The notes: a model not told the origin generated them from the letters alone. Shown: positions 26,516 through 37,650, numbered from the stretch's first letter. The stretch is 52,583 nt of DNA from Deltaproteobacteria bacterium (GCA_021850095.1 JAJZRX010000014.1:1-52583); one strand, 5' to 3'. A program made the numbers and translations.

Positions 26516-27475
26516 CTACTCGACCTCGTCCCCCAGGGGGCGGCCGTCAATGCGCGCCAGCAGCCGCTCCTGAAAATCCCGGGCCGAATGGAAGCCCATC
26601 CCCTTCAGCAGGTGATTGCGCGCCGCAACTTCGATGATGGAACCAAGATTGCGGCCGGGGCGCACCGGCAGGGTGATGTGGGGAATTTCGATGCCCAGTA
26701 TGGTCGTGGTACGATCATCGATCCCCAGCCGGTCGTATTCATGCTGTTCATCCCAGTCAACCAACTCGAGCATGATATCGATGATCTTCTTGTCGCGAAT
26801 CGACGAAACGCCGTAAAGATCCTTGATGTTGATAATGCCCAAGCCCCTGATCTCCATCAGGTACTGGATCGATTCTTCCGACTGCCCGACCAGCACGGCC
26901 GGCATCTTCTTCTTGATGAACACCATATCATCGGCCACCAGACGATGCCCGCGGATAACCAGGTCCAGAGCACATTCGCTCTTGCCGATGCCACTTTTGC
27001 CGGTCAGCAGTACCCCCACTCCCAGCACGTCCATCAGCACGCCATGCAGATGGGTGTTGGGCAGGAGCCCTTCCTCGAGGAACTTGGTGATCAGGGAGAT
27101 GAAGGTTGATGACTGGTGCGGGGTGGCCAGCACCGGAATTCCGTTCTGGTCGGCCAGATCCAGCAGAAGCTGCGGCGGGCGCAAGCCTTTGGTGACGATG
27201 AAGCAGGCGATCGGAAAACTGCAGAGTGTTCGCAGATTTTCAGTCGCAACCTTGTTGTCGATCTGCTGCAGAAAGGAAATCTCGGTATTGCCGAGCACCT
27301 GTATCCGATCGGGATGCAGGTGCTCTATATATCCGTCCAGTGCCAGGCCGGGCTTTTGAATGCGGGCGCTGGAGACGCGGTTTTTCAGTCCGCGCTCGCC
27401 GGCCAGCAGGGTCAGGGCGAGCCCGTAATTGGTTTCATCGAGCAGTTCCTGTATTGATAACGTAATCCCTTCCAC
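26516..27475 (-). CDS. hprK: HPr kinase/phosphorylase
   Basis: 319 residues. Walker A GKSGIGKS at 159-166 and the HprK signature around GHRLVADDMVFI. It phosphorylates HPr on the Ser46 seen in the neighbouring gene and can reverse the reaction. GTG start at 27475; no strong ribosome site is seen, so a slightly different start is possible. HprK together with RpoN and RapZ is the usual delta-proteobacterial arrangement. Confidence 0.94.
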   Translation of the reverse strand: MEGITLSIQELLDETNYGLALTLLAGERGLKNRVSSARIQKPGLALDGYIEHLHPDRIQVLGNTEISFLQQIDNKVATENLRTLCSFPIACFIVTKGLRPPQLLLDLADQNGIPVLATPHQSSTFISLITKFLEEGLLPNTHLHGVLMDVLGVGVLLTGKSGIGKSECALDLVIRGHRLVADDMVFIKKKMPAVLVGQSEESIQYLMEIRGLGIINIKDLYGVSSIRDKKIIDIMLELVDWDEQHEYDRLGIDDRTTTILGIEIPHITLPVRPGRNLGSIIEVAARNHLLKGMGFHSARDFQERLLARIDGRPLGDEVE

Positions 27476-27490
27476 GTCAGTTGCCGGGTA

Positions 27491-28039
27491 TCATGCCCGA
27501 TGCGGCTCTATCAGGCCGAAGTTGCCGTCTTTGCGGCGGTAAAGCACGTTGATCTCGCCGCTTTCGGCATCGATGAAGACAATGAAGTCCTTGTGCAGCA
27601 GATCCATCTGCATGACGGCTTCTTCAACCGACATCGGTTTGGCGGTTTCGGTGGTTGTCTTGATGACCACCGGTTCGGCGCTGACTTCAATACTTTCAGC
27701 CTCGAACACCTTTTTGGAGAGCTGACGGCCATGATCGCTGCCATTGGGCTTGTGGGCCTTGATCTTTTCCTTGTAGCGTTTGAGCTGGCGCTCGATCTTG
27801 TCGATAACCGCATCGATGGCGGCATACATGTCGTTGGTCGCCTCGGAAGCCTTGGTGCTGATGCCTTTGGCGGAAATTACGATCTCGACGATGTGACGGA
27901 TCTTCTTTTCGACCGTGAAATAAACCTGTACGTTGATCGGACCATCGATATACTTCGCCACTCTCTCAAGTTTTTCCTCGGCATATGCCTTGAGGGCATC
28001 GCTCTGCTCCATGTGCCTGAATGTCATTGTTGTCTGCAT
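27491..28039 (-). CDS. hpf: Long-form ribosome hibernation promoting factor
   Basis: 182 residues: N-terminal S30AE domain (1-105: MTFRHMEQSDALKAYAEEKL) and a C-terminal dimerisation domain (about 125-180: KPMSVEEAVMQMDLLHKDFIVFIDAESGEINVLYRRKDGNFGLI). The long form makes 100S ribosome dimers on its own. It lies directly after rpoN, as in many proteobacteria. ATG 28039 has AGGAGGAAG a few nt upstream. Confidence 0.95.
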   Translation of the reverse strand: MQTTMTFRHMEQSDALKAYAEEKLERVAKYIDGPINVQVYFTVEKKIRHIVEIVISAKGISTKASEATNDMYAAIDAVIDKIERQLKRYKEKIKAHKPNGSDHGRQLSKKVFEAESIEVSAEPVVIKTTTETAKPMSVEEAVMQMDLLHKDFIVFIDAESGEINVLYRRKDGNFGLIEPHRA

Positions 28040-28096
28040 AACTTCCTCCTGTATGTTGGTTGCTGCTATATGGACGACTGCCGGGACGGCAGTGCG

Positions 28097-29536
28097 TCAA
28101 AAATGTCGCTTTCGTTCCGATGATGAACCAAACTTGAGCATTTCACGGTATTTGGTTACCGTACGGCGAGCAATGTTGACCGTTTGTCCCGAAAGCAACT
28201 CGGCTATTTTCTGGTCTGAAAGCGGCTTTTTTGGGTCTTCCTTTTCTATGATCTCCTTGATCCGGTTCTTGACACTTTCCGAGGCCAGAAATTCACCTTC
28301 GCTGGTTGAAAGTCCGCTGTTGAAAAAATATTTCAGTTCGAACAGCCCCTGGGGCGTCTGCATGTACTTGTTGGTGGTCACTCGGCTGATGGTCGATTCG
28401 TGCATCCCGATATCTTCGGCTATATCCCTCAGCACCAGCGGGCGCAGGTACTCGATGCCGCGATCGAAAAATTCGCGCTGAAAACGGATGATGCTCTTGG
28501 AAACCTTGTAGATCGTCCTTTGGCGTTGCTGAATGCTCTTGATCAGCCACAGCGCCGAGCGCATCTTGTCGCTGATGTAATCCTCGGCCTGGGAATCGAT
28601 CGAACCGCTGGCGCGAACGTCCGCATACTGGGAGCTGACCTTCAGACTCGGCAGGCCGTCCTCATTCAGCATGACGACGTAATCCTCGCCGACCTTGTGG
28701 ACAAAAATATCCGGCGAGATGTAGTGCACATCATCGGAATTGAATGCAGAACCGGGACGGGGATCGAATCCGCCGATGATTTTGGCGGCGATCAGCACCT
28801 GGCTGATGTCGACTTTCAGCGAACGGGCGATCTGCTTGTAATTGCGTTTTTCCAGATCGCCGAGGTGATTCAGCAGAATCCCCTCCACCACGCTGCCCTT
28901 CATCCCCATAAAACGCGCCTGCAGCAGCAGGCATTCGCGCAGATCACGGGCGGCGACCCCGGCGGGATCAAACTCCTGAATGCAGTCCAGAACATCCTGG
29001 ACATCCTCTTCAGTGGCCTGGCTGGCAGCCGCGATTTCGGCCAGCGTGGCCCGCAGATACCCGGATTCATCGACATTACCTATGATGACCTCGCCCACCC
29101 GCACATCCATTTCGGAGAACTGGCCCATGTGCAGCTGCCACAACAGGTGGTCGGTCAGGGTGCTCTGGCGGGTCAGCAGATTTTCAAACGAGGGGCGTTC
29201 CTCGTCGCCACTGTACTGTTCGCCGGCGCTGTAATTGTAGCCGTCCAGGTAGCTGTCCCAATCCCGCAGGGTCTCTTCCCCGGTTTCCACCTCGTGGAAA
29301 TCCACGGCGATCTCGGCCGGTTCGACCTCCTTTTCGGCGTTTTCCAGAGTGTCCGGCTCGCGCAGATCCTCCTGCTCGGCGTTTTCCTCCAGCAGCGGGT
29401 TTTCTTCCAGCTCCTGACGCACCAGATCCTGGAGCTCCAGCCGGGTCAGCTGCAGCAGCTTGATGGCCTGCTGCAGCTGGGGGGTCATCACCAGCTGCTG
29501 GGACATCTTCAGTTGTTGGCGCATCTCCATTGCCAT
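28097..29536 (-). CDS. rpoN: RNA polymerase sigma-54 factor RpoN
   Basis: About 479 residues. N-terminal activator-binding region (MRQQLKMSQQLVMTPQLQQAIKLLQ), acidic region II (EENAEQEDLREPDTLEN), core-binding domain, HTH and C-terminal RpoN box ARRTVTKYREML. ATG 29536 is preferred (GAGG upstream); the frame is open to 29638 but only inside the lptB end. It works with NtrC-type activators such as the one at 19565. It follows lptB by 40 nt. Confidence 0.95.
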   Translation of the reverse strand: MAMEMRQQLKMSQQLVMTPQLQQAIKLLQLTRLELQDLVRQELEENPLLEENAEQEDLREPDTLENAEKEVEPAEIAVDFHEVETGEETLRDWDSYLDGYNYSAGEQYSGDEERPSFENLLTRQSTLTDHLLWQLHMGQFSEMDVRVGEVIIGNVDESGYLRATLAEIAAASQATEEDVQDVLDCIQEFDPAGVAARDLRECLLLQARFMGMKGSVVEGILLNHLGDLEKRNYKQIARSLKVDISQVLIAAKIIGGFDPRPGSAFNSDDVHYISPDIFVHKVGEDYVVMLNEDGLPSLKVSSQYADVRASGSIDSQAEDYISDKMRSALWLIKSIQQRQRTIYKVSKSIIRFQREFFDRGIEYLRPLVLRDIAEDIGMHESTISRVTTNKYMQTPQGLFELKYFFNSGLSTSEGEFLASESVKNRIKEIIEKEDPKKPLSDQKIAELLSGQTVNIARRTVTKYREMLKFGSSSERKRHF

Positions 29537-29576
29537 TAAACGCCAACCTCGCGGGAGCCGGAACATATACGGCGAT

Positions 29577-30317
29577 CTACAAGCGGAAATCATCACCCAG
29601 GTAAATTTCTCTGGCCTTTTTGCTGTTTGCAATCTCATCGGGAGTGCCGTGCTCCAGCACCTCTCCGCCGCTCAGGATATAGGCGGCATCACAGACGCCC
29701 AGTGTTTCGCGGACGTTATGATCGGAAATCAGCACCCCTATATTCCTGTTTTTCAGTGACACGATCAGATTCTGTATGTCGGCCACCGCAATCGGATCAA
29801 TCCCGGCGAAGGGTTCATCCAGCAGGATAAAAGCCGGATCCGTGATCAGGGAGCGCGCTATCTCCACCCGCCGCCGCTCGCCTCCTGAAAGGGAATATCC
29901 CATGGATGAAGCGATGTGGCTGATGCTGAACTCTTCCAGCAACTGCTGCATGCGCTGCTGACGCAAAGTCCGGTCAGGCTCGACCGACTCCAGGATGGCC
30001 AGCAGATTGTCAGCCACGGAAAGCTTGCGGAAAACCGAGGCTTCCTGGGGCAGATAGCTGATGCCGCGCCGGGCCCGCTGATACATGGGCAGAGTGGTTA
30101 TCTCTTCATCATCCAGAAAAACCTGGCCGCCGTCCGCCTGGGCCAGGCCGACTACCATATAAAAAGTCGTGGTCTTGCCGGCGCCGTTCGGCCCTAGCAG
30201 GCCGATGACATGGCCGGAGCGGATCGAGATATCGACCCCTTTAACGACGTGCCGGCTGCCGTAGTTTTTACGCAGGGCGACCGTCCGGAGGGTGGAATGT
30301 TTAGCGGCTGCTGGCAT
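29577..30317 (-). CDS. lptB: LPS export ABC transporter ATPase LptB
   Basis: 246 residues. Walker A GPNGAGKTT, signature LSGGERRRVEIAR, Walker B FILLDEPFAGIDP and H-loop SDHN. ATG 30317 (MPAAAKHSTLRTVALRKNYG) follows AGGAAGGG and overlaps the lptA end by 17 nt. It powers extraction of LPS from the inner membrane, together with LptF/G, which are not in this window. Confidence 0.95.
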   Translation of the reverse strand: MPAAAKHSTLRTVALRKNYGSRHVVKGVDISIRSGHVIGLLGPNGAGKTTTFYMVVGLAQADGGQVFLDDEEITTLPMYQRARRGISYLPQEASVFRKLSVADNLLAILESVEPDRTLRQQRMQQLLEEFSISHIASSMGYSLSGGERRRVEIARSLITDPAFILLDEPFAGIDPIAVADIQNLIVSLKNRNIGVLISDHNVRETLGVCDAAYILSGGEVLEHGTPDEIANSKKAREIYLGDDFRL

Positions 30318-30822
30318 TGCCCTTCCTGGCCGGTGGATTGATGACCGCCTCAACGCGGGCTTTGGGGTCATCCCCGCCGGTGACGACACTGCGGTCGTCG
30401 TCGACATAATAGGTGATTACCTTGCCGCTGATGCTGTCGGTTCCCTGCATGACCCGGGGATTTCCGGTCAGCGTGATGCGGCCGTCGCGACTGTCGTAGA
30501 CCGCCAGGGCCGCCGTTCCGATTTTATTCTGCTGGACGATGCGCACATTGCCGGATGCTTCGATCTTTTCAACGTCGCCTTTTTTGTCGGCGTAGTTGAT
30601 GGTGATCTTGTCGGCATAAATGGTTATGTCTCCCTGGCGGGCCACGACCTTGCCGCTGAAGACAGCCGTTTTGCCCTTGTTGTCGGCCGTGAGTTCATTT
30701 GATTTGATCGTGATCGGCAGACCGGAACGATCTTTCTTGACCGACACTGCCGACGGAGCGGCCAGGACCGGAGCGGCAAGGAGCAGACAGCTCAGGATAA
30801 TGCCGAAAAAGTATGTATTCAT
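30301..30822 (-). CDS. lptA: LPS transport periplasmic protein LptA
   Basis: 173 residues: signal peptide (to about AAPSA), then the OstA/LptA beta-jellyroll (LPITIKSNELTADNKGKTAVFSGKVVA, KIEASGNVRIVQQNKIGTA). It forms the periplasmic bridge for LPS. The start shares ATGA with the lptC stop at 30819-30822. Confidence 0.93.
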   Translation of the reverse strand: MNTYFFGIILSCLLLAAPVLAAPSAVSVKKDRSGLPITIKSNELTADNKGKTAVFSGKVVARQGDITIYADKITINYADKKGDVEKIEASGNVRIVQQNKIGTAALAVYDSRDGRITLTGNPRVMQGTDSISGKVITYYVDDDRSVVTGGDDPKARVEAVINPPARKGNASSR

Positions 30823-31478
30823 CTGCCGTTACCCTTGTGACGTTCAGCGGTTTTTTTTTGAGAAGCGCGCCCTGCTCCGGGTTTCGGCCGGTCTGACACC
30901 TTGGGCATTGACACCCCGGCCACCCGGGCGTCGATCCGGCTGAAAAAACGGGCCCGCTGATCCTTTACATCCATTTCCATGCCCACTGCCCGCAGAGTCA
31001 GGCGCTGCTGCCTGAACATGATCTGATCAGCTGTTTTGAACTGGGATTTTGAAGCCTTGTACTCAATCGATTCCGTATCGAATCTGACGCCGTTTTCGGT
31101 CTCCACATGCACCTTGCCGCGCAGCCTGACGTCCCGGCTGGCGCTGAAATAATCGCCCTGACTGGCGGTGACGGTCAGGGTTCCGGTGGTTCCGCTGCGG
31201 GCGAAATCCATCCGGATATCCCCCAGGTGCGCCACTTCGCCATTTTTATCGTATTCCACCCGTTCGGCCACCAGCTCCCAAACGACCGAACCGTCCCGGA
31301 TCTCGCTGAAACGGGCTTTTTTGAGGGCGATATCGATATTTTTAGGGAGCTGCTGAAGAGCCTTGGGCTCGGTCGCCCGGTCGTTGGAACCGCCTCGGAA
31401 AACAAGGCTGGCGATGCCGATAAACGCCGCCGCCACGAGAACGGCCAGCACTGACCTGATAATAACGGGCGATACCAT
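30819..31478 (-). CDS. lptC: LPS export protein LptC
   Basis: 219 residues: one N-terminal membrane helix (about 8-27) and a periplasmic LptC beta-jellyroll (RFSEIRDGSVVWELVAERVEYDKN, LRGKVHVETENGVRFDTESIEY). A C-terminal basic extension (after FFSRIDARVAGVSMPK) is longer than usual. The ATG is only 11 nt after a good -10 box, so the mRNA may be leaderless. First gene of lptC-lptA-lptB. Confidence 0.88.
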   Translation of the reverse strand: MVSPVIIRSVLAVLVAAAFIGIASLVFRGGSNDRATEPKALQQLPKNIDIALKKARFSEIRDGSVVWELVAERVEYDKNGEVAHLGDIRMDFARSGTTGTLTVTASQGDYFSASRDVRLRGKVHVETENGVRFDTESIEYKASKSQFKTADQIMFRQQRLTLRAVGMEMDVKDQRARFFSRIDARVAGVSMPKVSDRPKPGAGRASQKKTAERHKGNGR

Positions 31479-31489
31479 GATAGGTCGGA

Positions 31490-31518
31490 ACTATACCATC
31501 GGGGAGAAGGGCTGTCCA
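31490..31518 (-). promoter_or_regulatory. Promoter of lptC
   Basis: TGGACA (31518-31513), 17-nt spacer, TATAGT (31495-31490) with an extended TGG before the -10 box. It lies between kdsC and lptC, so the LPS-transport/rpoN/PTS half of the long run can be transcribed independently of kdsB-kdsC. The start point would fall about 5 nt before the lptC ATG. Confidence 0.65.
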
Positions 31519-31563
31519 GCAGAACGTAACGGGCGGATGTTTTTTTGGCACAAAGATTGAAGG

Positions 31564-32079
31564 CTACAACTCATAACGGGCAACGACCTCGTCCCACAGT
31601 CCCCGCCCCTTGAGAATCAGGTCGCATATTTCACGCACGGCGCCCCGGCCGCCGCCACAGGCCGCGACGTAATCGGCGGCGTTTTTGGCTTCGGCCAGGG
31701 CATCGGCCGGGGCCGCCGCAAAAGCGACCCGCCGCATGACCGGAACATCAATCACGTCGTCGCCCACATAGGCGATCTGGCTGTCGGCCAGGCCGGTCTT
31801 CAGCTTGATGTCGTTATAGCTGTCAAGCTTTTTCAGGGTGCCCTGATACACCAGGGTTATCCCCAGCTCCCGGGCCCGGATATCGACCACGACGGAAGTC
31901 CGGCCGGTGATGATGCCGACCTCGATGCCCTGACGCTGCAGCATTTTGATACCGTGCCCGTCCTTGACGTTAAAAGCTTTGGTTTCGAGACCATTGCCGT
32001 CGTAGATGATGCCGCCGTCGGTCATGACGCCGTCCACATCCAGAAGCAGAAGTCGGATGTCTTTCAATTTTCCATTCAT
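31564..32079 (-). CDS. kdsC: KDO-8-phosphate phosphatase
   Basis: 171 residues of the HAD superfamily (C0 type) with nucleophile motif LLLDVDGVMTDG, GIITGRTS and the late acidic motif YVGDDVIDVPVM. It removes phosphate from Kdo-8-P. Its start shares one base with the kdsD stop. It acts after KdsA and before KdsB, both encoded in the same run. Confidence 0.95.
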   Translation of the reverse strand: MNGKLKDIRLLLLDVDGVMTDGGIIYDGNGLETKAFNVKDGHGIKMLQRQGIEVGIITGRTSVVVDIRARELGITLVYQGTLKKLDSYNDIKLKTGLADSQIAYVGDDVIDVPVMRRVAFAAAPADALAEAKNAADYVAACGGGRGAVREICDLILKGRGLWDEVVARYEL

Positions 32080-33047
32080 CAGGCGATACCGGCTTTCAGG
32101 ATATCGTGCAGGTGAACGATGCCGCAGGGCCTGACGCTGGCGTCATCGTCGAAGACGAACAGGGAGGTTATGGCGCGATGCTCCATGACCTGCAGGGCCG
32201 CCGCCGCCAGTTCGTCACGTTTGATGCGCAGCGGGCCCCGCTTCATGATTTCGGCTGCGGACTGATTCAGAATGCTGTAGCCCTTCTCCAGGGAGCGGCG
32301 CAGGTCGCCGTCGGTGATAACCCCCTTCAGCGCTCCGGCGCTGTCGCAGACTCCGGTCACGCCCAGCCCCTTGGAGGTGATGACGAAGAGGGCCTCCTTC
32401 ATCAGCGTTTCTTCCCGCACCAGCGGGATGTCGTCGCCGCTGTGCATCAGATCTTCCACCCGCAGCAGCAGCTTTTTGCCCAGCGAGCCGCCGGGATGAA
32501 AAATGGCGAAATCCTCGGCCCGGAAGCCGCGCTTGACCAGCAGGGCCACGGCCAGGGCGTCTCCCATGGCCAGCGTGGCGGTCGTGGAGGCGGTCGGCGC
32601 CAAGCCCAGCGGGCAGGCTTCTTCCTTGACCGACACATCCAGGAAAACGTCGCTGGAGCGGGCCAGGTTTGAGGACGGATTGCCGCTCATCGCCACCAGA
32701 TGGGCCCCCAGCCGCTTGACCGACGGCAGAATACGCAGAATCTCTTCGGTTTCACCGCTGTTGGAGATGGCGATCACCACATCTCCGGTCATGATCATGC
32801 CCAGGTCGCCATGGATCCCTTCGGCCGGATGGAGAAAAAAGGCCGGCGTGCCGGTGGAGGCCATGGTGGAGGCGATTTTCTGGCCAACCAGCCCGGACTT
32901 GCCCATGCCGCTGACGATCACCCGCCCGGGACTGGCCAGGATCAGATCAACGGCGTTTTCAAAAGAGGCGTCAATCCGGTTCGCCATGGCGGTCAGGGCT
33001 TCCGCCTCGACCTGGATGACACGCCGCGCTTCGGCGATAATCGTCAT
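32079..33047 (-). CDS. kdsD: D-arabinose-5-phosphate isomerase (KpsF/GutQ family)
   Basis: 322 residues: SIS domain (about 35-180: [40 protein letters not shown] split across the motif) and two CBS domains (about 205-320). It makes arabinose-5-phosphate from ribulose-5-phosphate, the first Kdo step. AAGGGGG precedes ATG 33047. Overlaps kdsA by 4 nt. Confidence 0.95.
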   Translation of the reverse strand: MTIIAEARRVIQVEAEALTAMANRIDASFENAVDLILASPGRVIVSGMGKSGLVGQKIASTMASTGTPAFFLHPAEGIHGDLGMIMTGDVVIAISNSGETEEILRILPSVKRLGAHLVAMSGNPSSNLARSSDVFLDVSVKEEACPLGLAPTASTTATLAMGDALAVALLVKRGFRAEDFAIFHPGGSLGKKLLLRVEDLMHSGDDIPLVREETLMKEALFVITSKGLGVTGVCDSAGALKGVITDGDLRRSLEKGYSILNQSAAEIMKRGPLRIKRDELAAAALQVMEHRAITSLFVFDDDASVRPCGIVHLHDILKAGIA

Positions 33048-33877
33048 GGAGCCCCCTTCTGCTTCACCAGCGCGTCAATCCCCTTCAGCATTTTCAGCAG
33101 TGCGGCCAGCTCGGCCAGGGGAATTGAATTGGGGCCGTCGCAGAGCGCCTTGTCCGGGTCCTCGTGGATCTCCATGAAGATGCCGTCGATGCCGGTTGCG
33201 ACCGCCGCCCGGGAAAGATACTCCACAAATTCCCGCTGACCGCCGGAACTGTCCCCCTGGCCGCCGGGAAGCTGCACGCTGTGGGTGGCGTCAAACACGA
33301 CCGGATAGCCGGTGGAGCGCATGACCGGGAAACTGCGCATGTCCACCACCAGGTTGTTGTAGCCGAAGGAGGCGCCCCGCTCGGTCAGGAGGATGTTCTC
33401 GTTGCCGCTGGCAGCGATCTTTCCGGCCACGTTCTTCATATCCCAGGGGGCCAGAAACTGCCCCTTTTTCACGTTGATGATCCGGCCACTGCGGGCGGCC
33501 GCAATCAGCAGGTCGGTCTGGCGGCAAAGAAAGGCAGGTATCTGCATGATATCGAGCACTTCGGCCGCCGGAACGATCTGCTCGATGGAGTGAATATCCG
33601 AAAGCACCGGCAGCCCCAGGGTGTCCTTGACCTTGCGAAGGATGGCAAGCCCTTCCTTGAGGCCCGGGCCACGAAAGGCGTTGATCGAAGTACGGTTGGC
33701 CTTGTCGTAGGAAGCCTTGAAGATCAGCGGTATGTTGACGCCGTTGCAGATCGTCAGCAGTTTTTCGGCATGCCGCAGGGTAGCCGCCTCGTTCTCGATC
33801 ACGCACGGCCCGGCGATCAGCGCCAGCGGCCGATTGCCCCCTATTTTCACATTTCCGGCAGTAATTTCTCGGGTCAT
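33044..33877 (-). CDS. kdsA: 2-dehydro-3-deoxyphosphooctonate aldolase (KDO-8-P synthase)
   Basis: 277 residues. [11 protein letters not shown] at the N-terminus, [12 protein letters not shown] and [12 protein letters not shown] are the family signatures. It condenses arabinose-5-phosphate with PEP. The cysteine in the AGPCVIE motif suggests the metal-dependent class is possible, although residue-level classification was not done. GAGG precedes ATG 33877. It lies 3 nt from the pyrG stop. Confidence 0.96.
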   Translation of the reverse strand: MTREITAGNVKIGGNRPLALIAGPCVIENEAATLRHAEKLLTICNGVNIPLIFKASYDKANRTSINAFRGPGLKEGLAILRKVKDTLGLPVLSDIHSIEQIVPAAEVLDIMQIPAFLCRQTDLLIAAARSGRIINVKKGQFLAPWDMKNVAGKIAASGNENILLTERGASFGYNNLVVDMRSFPVMRSTGYPVVFDATHSVQLPGGQGDSSGGQREFVEYLSRAAVATGIDGIFMEIHEDPDKALCDGPNSIPLAELAALLKMLKGIDALVKQKGAP

Positions 33878-33880
33878 GGA

Positions 33881-35488
<1,608 letters not shown>

Positions 35489-35531
35489 TGTAGCTGCTCC
35501 TGAAGATCTCTTGATTTCATAATCAGTCTCA

Positions 35532-36296
35532 TTATTTGGCCAGCTGCCGGTAGCGCTCCTGGGCTTTGGCCAGGTCATCGGGCGTGTCCACGCCGATGGA
35601 CTCGAATTCGGTCTCGACCACCCGGATTCTGATCCCGTTTTCGATTGCGCGCAGCTGTTCCAGTTTTTCGGAAATTTCCAGAAAGGTCGGAGCCATGGAG
35701 GCCAGTTTCAGCAGAAACTCTCGGCGGTAAACGTACAGCCCGACGTGTTTGTAGCAGAGCAGCTTGCCGCAGCAGAAGGAATCATCCTTCAGATCCTTCC
35801 ACTTGTCCCGGAAAAACGGCAGGGGCGAGCGGGAGAAATAGAGGGCGTTGCCCAGATTGTCGGTCACGACCTTGACGACGTTGGGTGAAAGAAAATCGTG
35901 CAGACATTTGATGCGCGTCTTGAGAGTTCCCATCTGCAGCCCGGACTCTTCCAGAAACGGGCCGACAGCCTGGTCGATCATGTCCGGGCAGATCAGCGGC
36001 TCATCCCCCTGGACGTTGACGATGATATCGTCATCCAGCCCCCGGGCCACTTCGGCCAGGCGATCGGTGCCGGTTTCGTGGCTCGGGGAGGTCATGATCG
36101 CCTCACCGCCAATCGCGCGGATCGCATCGGCGATGCGCTGATCATCGGTGGCGACAATGGTGCGTGATATCAGCCTGGCCTGCGCAGTGCGTTCATAGAC
36201 GTGCTGGATCATCGGCTTGCCGCCGATTTCGGCCAGGGCCTTGCCGGGAAAACGTGTCGAGGCGAAACGGGCGGGTATTACCGCTGTAATTTTCAT
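35532..36296 (-). CDS. kdsB: CMP-KDO synthetase
   Basis: 254 residues from ATG 36296; a TTG at 36305 is rejected because AAGG would touch it. Motif [24 protein letters not shown] and NVQGDEPLI are characteristic. It activates Kdo with CTP before transfer to lipid A. First gene of the long minus-strand run, with a promoter 65 nt upstream. Confidence 0.96.
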   Translation of the reverse strand: MKITAVIPARFASTRFPGKALAEIGGKPMIQHVYERTAQARLISRTIVATDDQRIADAIRAIGGEAIMTSPSHETGTDRLAEVARGLDDDIIVNVQGDEPLICPDMIDQAVGPFLEESGLQMGTLKTRIKCLHDFLSPNVVKVVTDNLGNALYFSRSPLPFFRDKWKDLKDDSFCCGKLLCYKHVGLYVYRREFLLKLASMAPTFLEISEKLEQLRAIENGIRIRVVETEFESIGVDTPDDLAKAQERYRQLAK

Positions 36297-36360
36297 GCCG
36301 GTCAACCTTGTTTGCGGGGATAATGACGAGGGCGTCAGATGTCCTGTGGTAGGACGTGAT

Positions 36361-36389
36361 AAGCTAGCCTAAAAGATTCCGGGTGTCAA
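36361..36389 (-). promoter_or_regulatory. Promoter of kdsB and the long minus-strand run
   Basis: TTGACA (36389-36384), 17-nt spacer, TAGCTT (36366-36361). The -35 is a perfect sigma-70 match. The hexamers and spacing are identical to the promoter before the pilMNOPQ riboswitch. The transcript would have a leader of about 60 nt. Confidence 0.75.
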
Positions 36390-36414
36390 GGCGGGAACAA
36401 TTGGCGGCACGCAT

Positions 36415-37020
36415 TCAAACGATCTTGCTGTAGATTCTGCAGGTGCTGTCGGCTGAATCGCTGACCTGCGGTGTTTTTTCCTTGACCCCGCTGTACTGGG
36501 TGACGACCGTCAGAATTTTTGAGTGGGCAAAATCAAGTTCAGCCCTGGCATTTTTCAACTCGTCCGTGCGTGCCTCCAGCTGGCTTTCAAGTTCAACCCT
36601 CTGCTGCTGCTGCTCACGCAGCAGCCTACCATGGGCCAGCGCCCGGTCAACGGCGCTGTTCAGCACTTCAAAGTCAAACGGCTTCAACAGCATCTCGAAG
36701 GCGCCGTACCTGATCGCATCCAGCGCCATGGGGAGCTGGGCGTGGCCGGTCATCAGTATGACCGGTACAAGAGGATAGGCCTGATGGATATCCATCAGAA
36801 AGGTGATGCCGTCTTCGCCCGGCATCATCACGTCGGACACAATGACATGGATTGTTTCTTTTTCCAGCAGAACGCGGGCGGCGGCGACATTTTCGGCGCT
36901 GCTGACAACCAGCCCGGCCTGCTGCAGGGAAAGCGCCACAACCTGACGAACGTCCGCCTCGTCATCAACAACCAGAATCCTGGGTTCAGCCTGTTCCGTA
37001 GTTTTCAGTCGCTTGGCCAT
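36415..37020 (-). CDS. Orphan response regulator with coiled-coil tail
   Basis: 201 residues: receiver domain (about 13-130; ILVVDDEADV, phospho-Asp in VIVSDVMMPGEDG, MLLKPFDF) followed by a coiled coil rich in Gln/Glu (LLREQQQQRVELESQLEARTDELKNARAELDFAH) and no DNA-binding or enzymatic output. It follows the P460-type cytochrome gene by 17 nt. The output is probably a protein contact; no kinase gene is adjacent. Confidence 0.88.
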   Translation of the reverse strand: MAKRLKTTEQAEPRILVVDDEADVRQVVALSLQQAGLVVSSAENVAAARVLLEKETIHVIVSDVMMPGEDGITFLMDIHQAYPLVPVILMTGHAQLPMALDAIRYGAFEMLLKPFDFEVLNSAVDRALAHGRLLREQQQQRVELESQLEARTDELKNARAELDFAHSKILTVVTQYSGVKEKTPQVSDSADSTCRIYSKIV

Positions 37021-37037
37021 GATCGCAGCTCGCCCGC

Positions 37038-37502
37038 TTATCGCTTGAAATCTTTGATGGTCGAAATGACGAAATCCTGCTGGGCAGCATCCTTCTGGTG
37101 GCAGCCGAAACAGTTCTTGACCGGATCGATGCCGCTGGGCTTGCCATCGGCGCCAAAGCCGGCAAACAGCCAGCCGCCGGTTTCCGTGCGGCGTTTGTCC
37201 TTCTGCATCAGCACGACCATGTTTTTGGGGCCGTCAACCGCCGGGTTTTCCTTGATGTTGAAAAATTCGACCACGATGCGGCTCCCCTCCGGAAACTTGT
37301 TGCCGGCCTGATACCCCTTGATGGCTTTTTTGTCCGCATACATGTAGTGAATGCCGTAGAAGAGCGACTTTTTGTCGGTGACAACTTTTCGTTCGCTTTT
37401 CTGCCAGGCGCCGTACCCCTTGGGAAGCGCCGGGGATGCGGCAAGAGCCGCCGCAGATGACATCAGCAGCAACAACAGACAACCGAACAGCGTGATTTTC
37501 AT
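37038..37502 (-). CDS. Cytochrome P460-like monoheme protein
   Basis: 154 residues from ATG 37502. Signal peptide (MKITLFGCLLLLLMSSAAALAA), a P460-type beta domain (PKGYGAWQKSERKVV, GSRIVVEFFN) and a single c-heme site CFGCH near the C-terminus. P460 family proteins include hydroxylamine oxidases with a Lys-heme crosslink, and many related proteins of unknown function. Periplasmic location is predicted. Its gene and the orphan receiver gene are in one transcript. Confidence 0.86.
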   Translation of the reverse strand: MKITLFGCLLLLLMSSAAALAASPALPKGYGAWQKSERKVVTDKKSLFYGIHYMYADKKAIKGYQAGNKFPEGSRIVVEFFNIKENPAVDGPKNMVVLMQKDKRRTETGGWLFAGFGADGKPSGIDPVKNCFGCHQKDAAQQDFVISTIKDFKR

Positions 37503-37528
37503 GGAAACCCCTCTTTGTTTTTCGCGGG

Positions 37529-37557
37529 AGTATAGCAAGACTTTTCTCCCTTGTCAC
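37529..37557 (-). promoter_or_regulatory. Promoter of the P460-like gene
   Basis: GTGACA (37557-37552), 17-nt spacer, extended TGC-TATACT (37534-37529), about 27 nt before the start codon. Confidence 0.6.
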
Positions 37558-37621
37558 TAACCAGCGTTGAAACGACAAGCGCAAATCCCGGCCGTCTGCG
37601 TAAAGACACGCCGGTTAATTA

Positions 37622-37650
37622 TTGACCTGACCGCAAGAAGTAAGGTAGTT
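37622..37650 (+). promoter_or_regulatory. Promoter of the dCMP deaminase-nrdR-rib operon
   Basis: TTGACC (37622-37627), 17-nt spacer, GTAGTT (37645-37650). The -35 is good and the -10 moderate. It faces away from the P460-like promoter. Confidence 0.45.
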
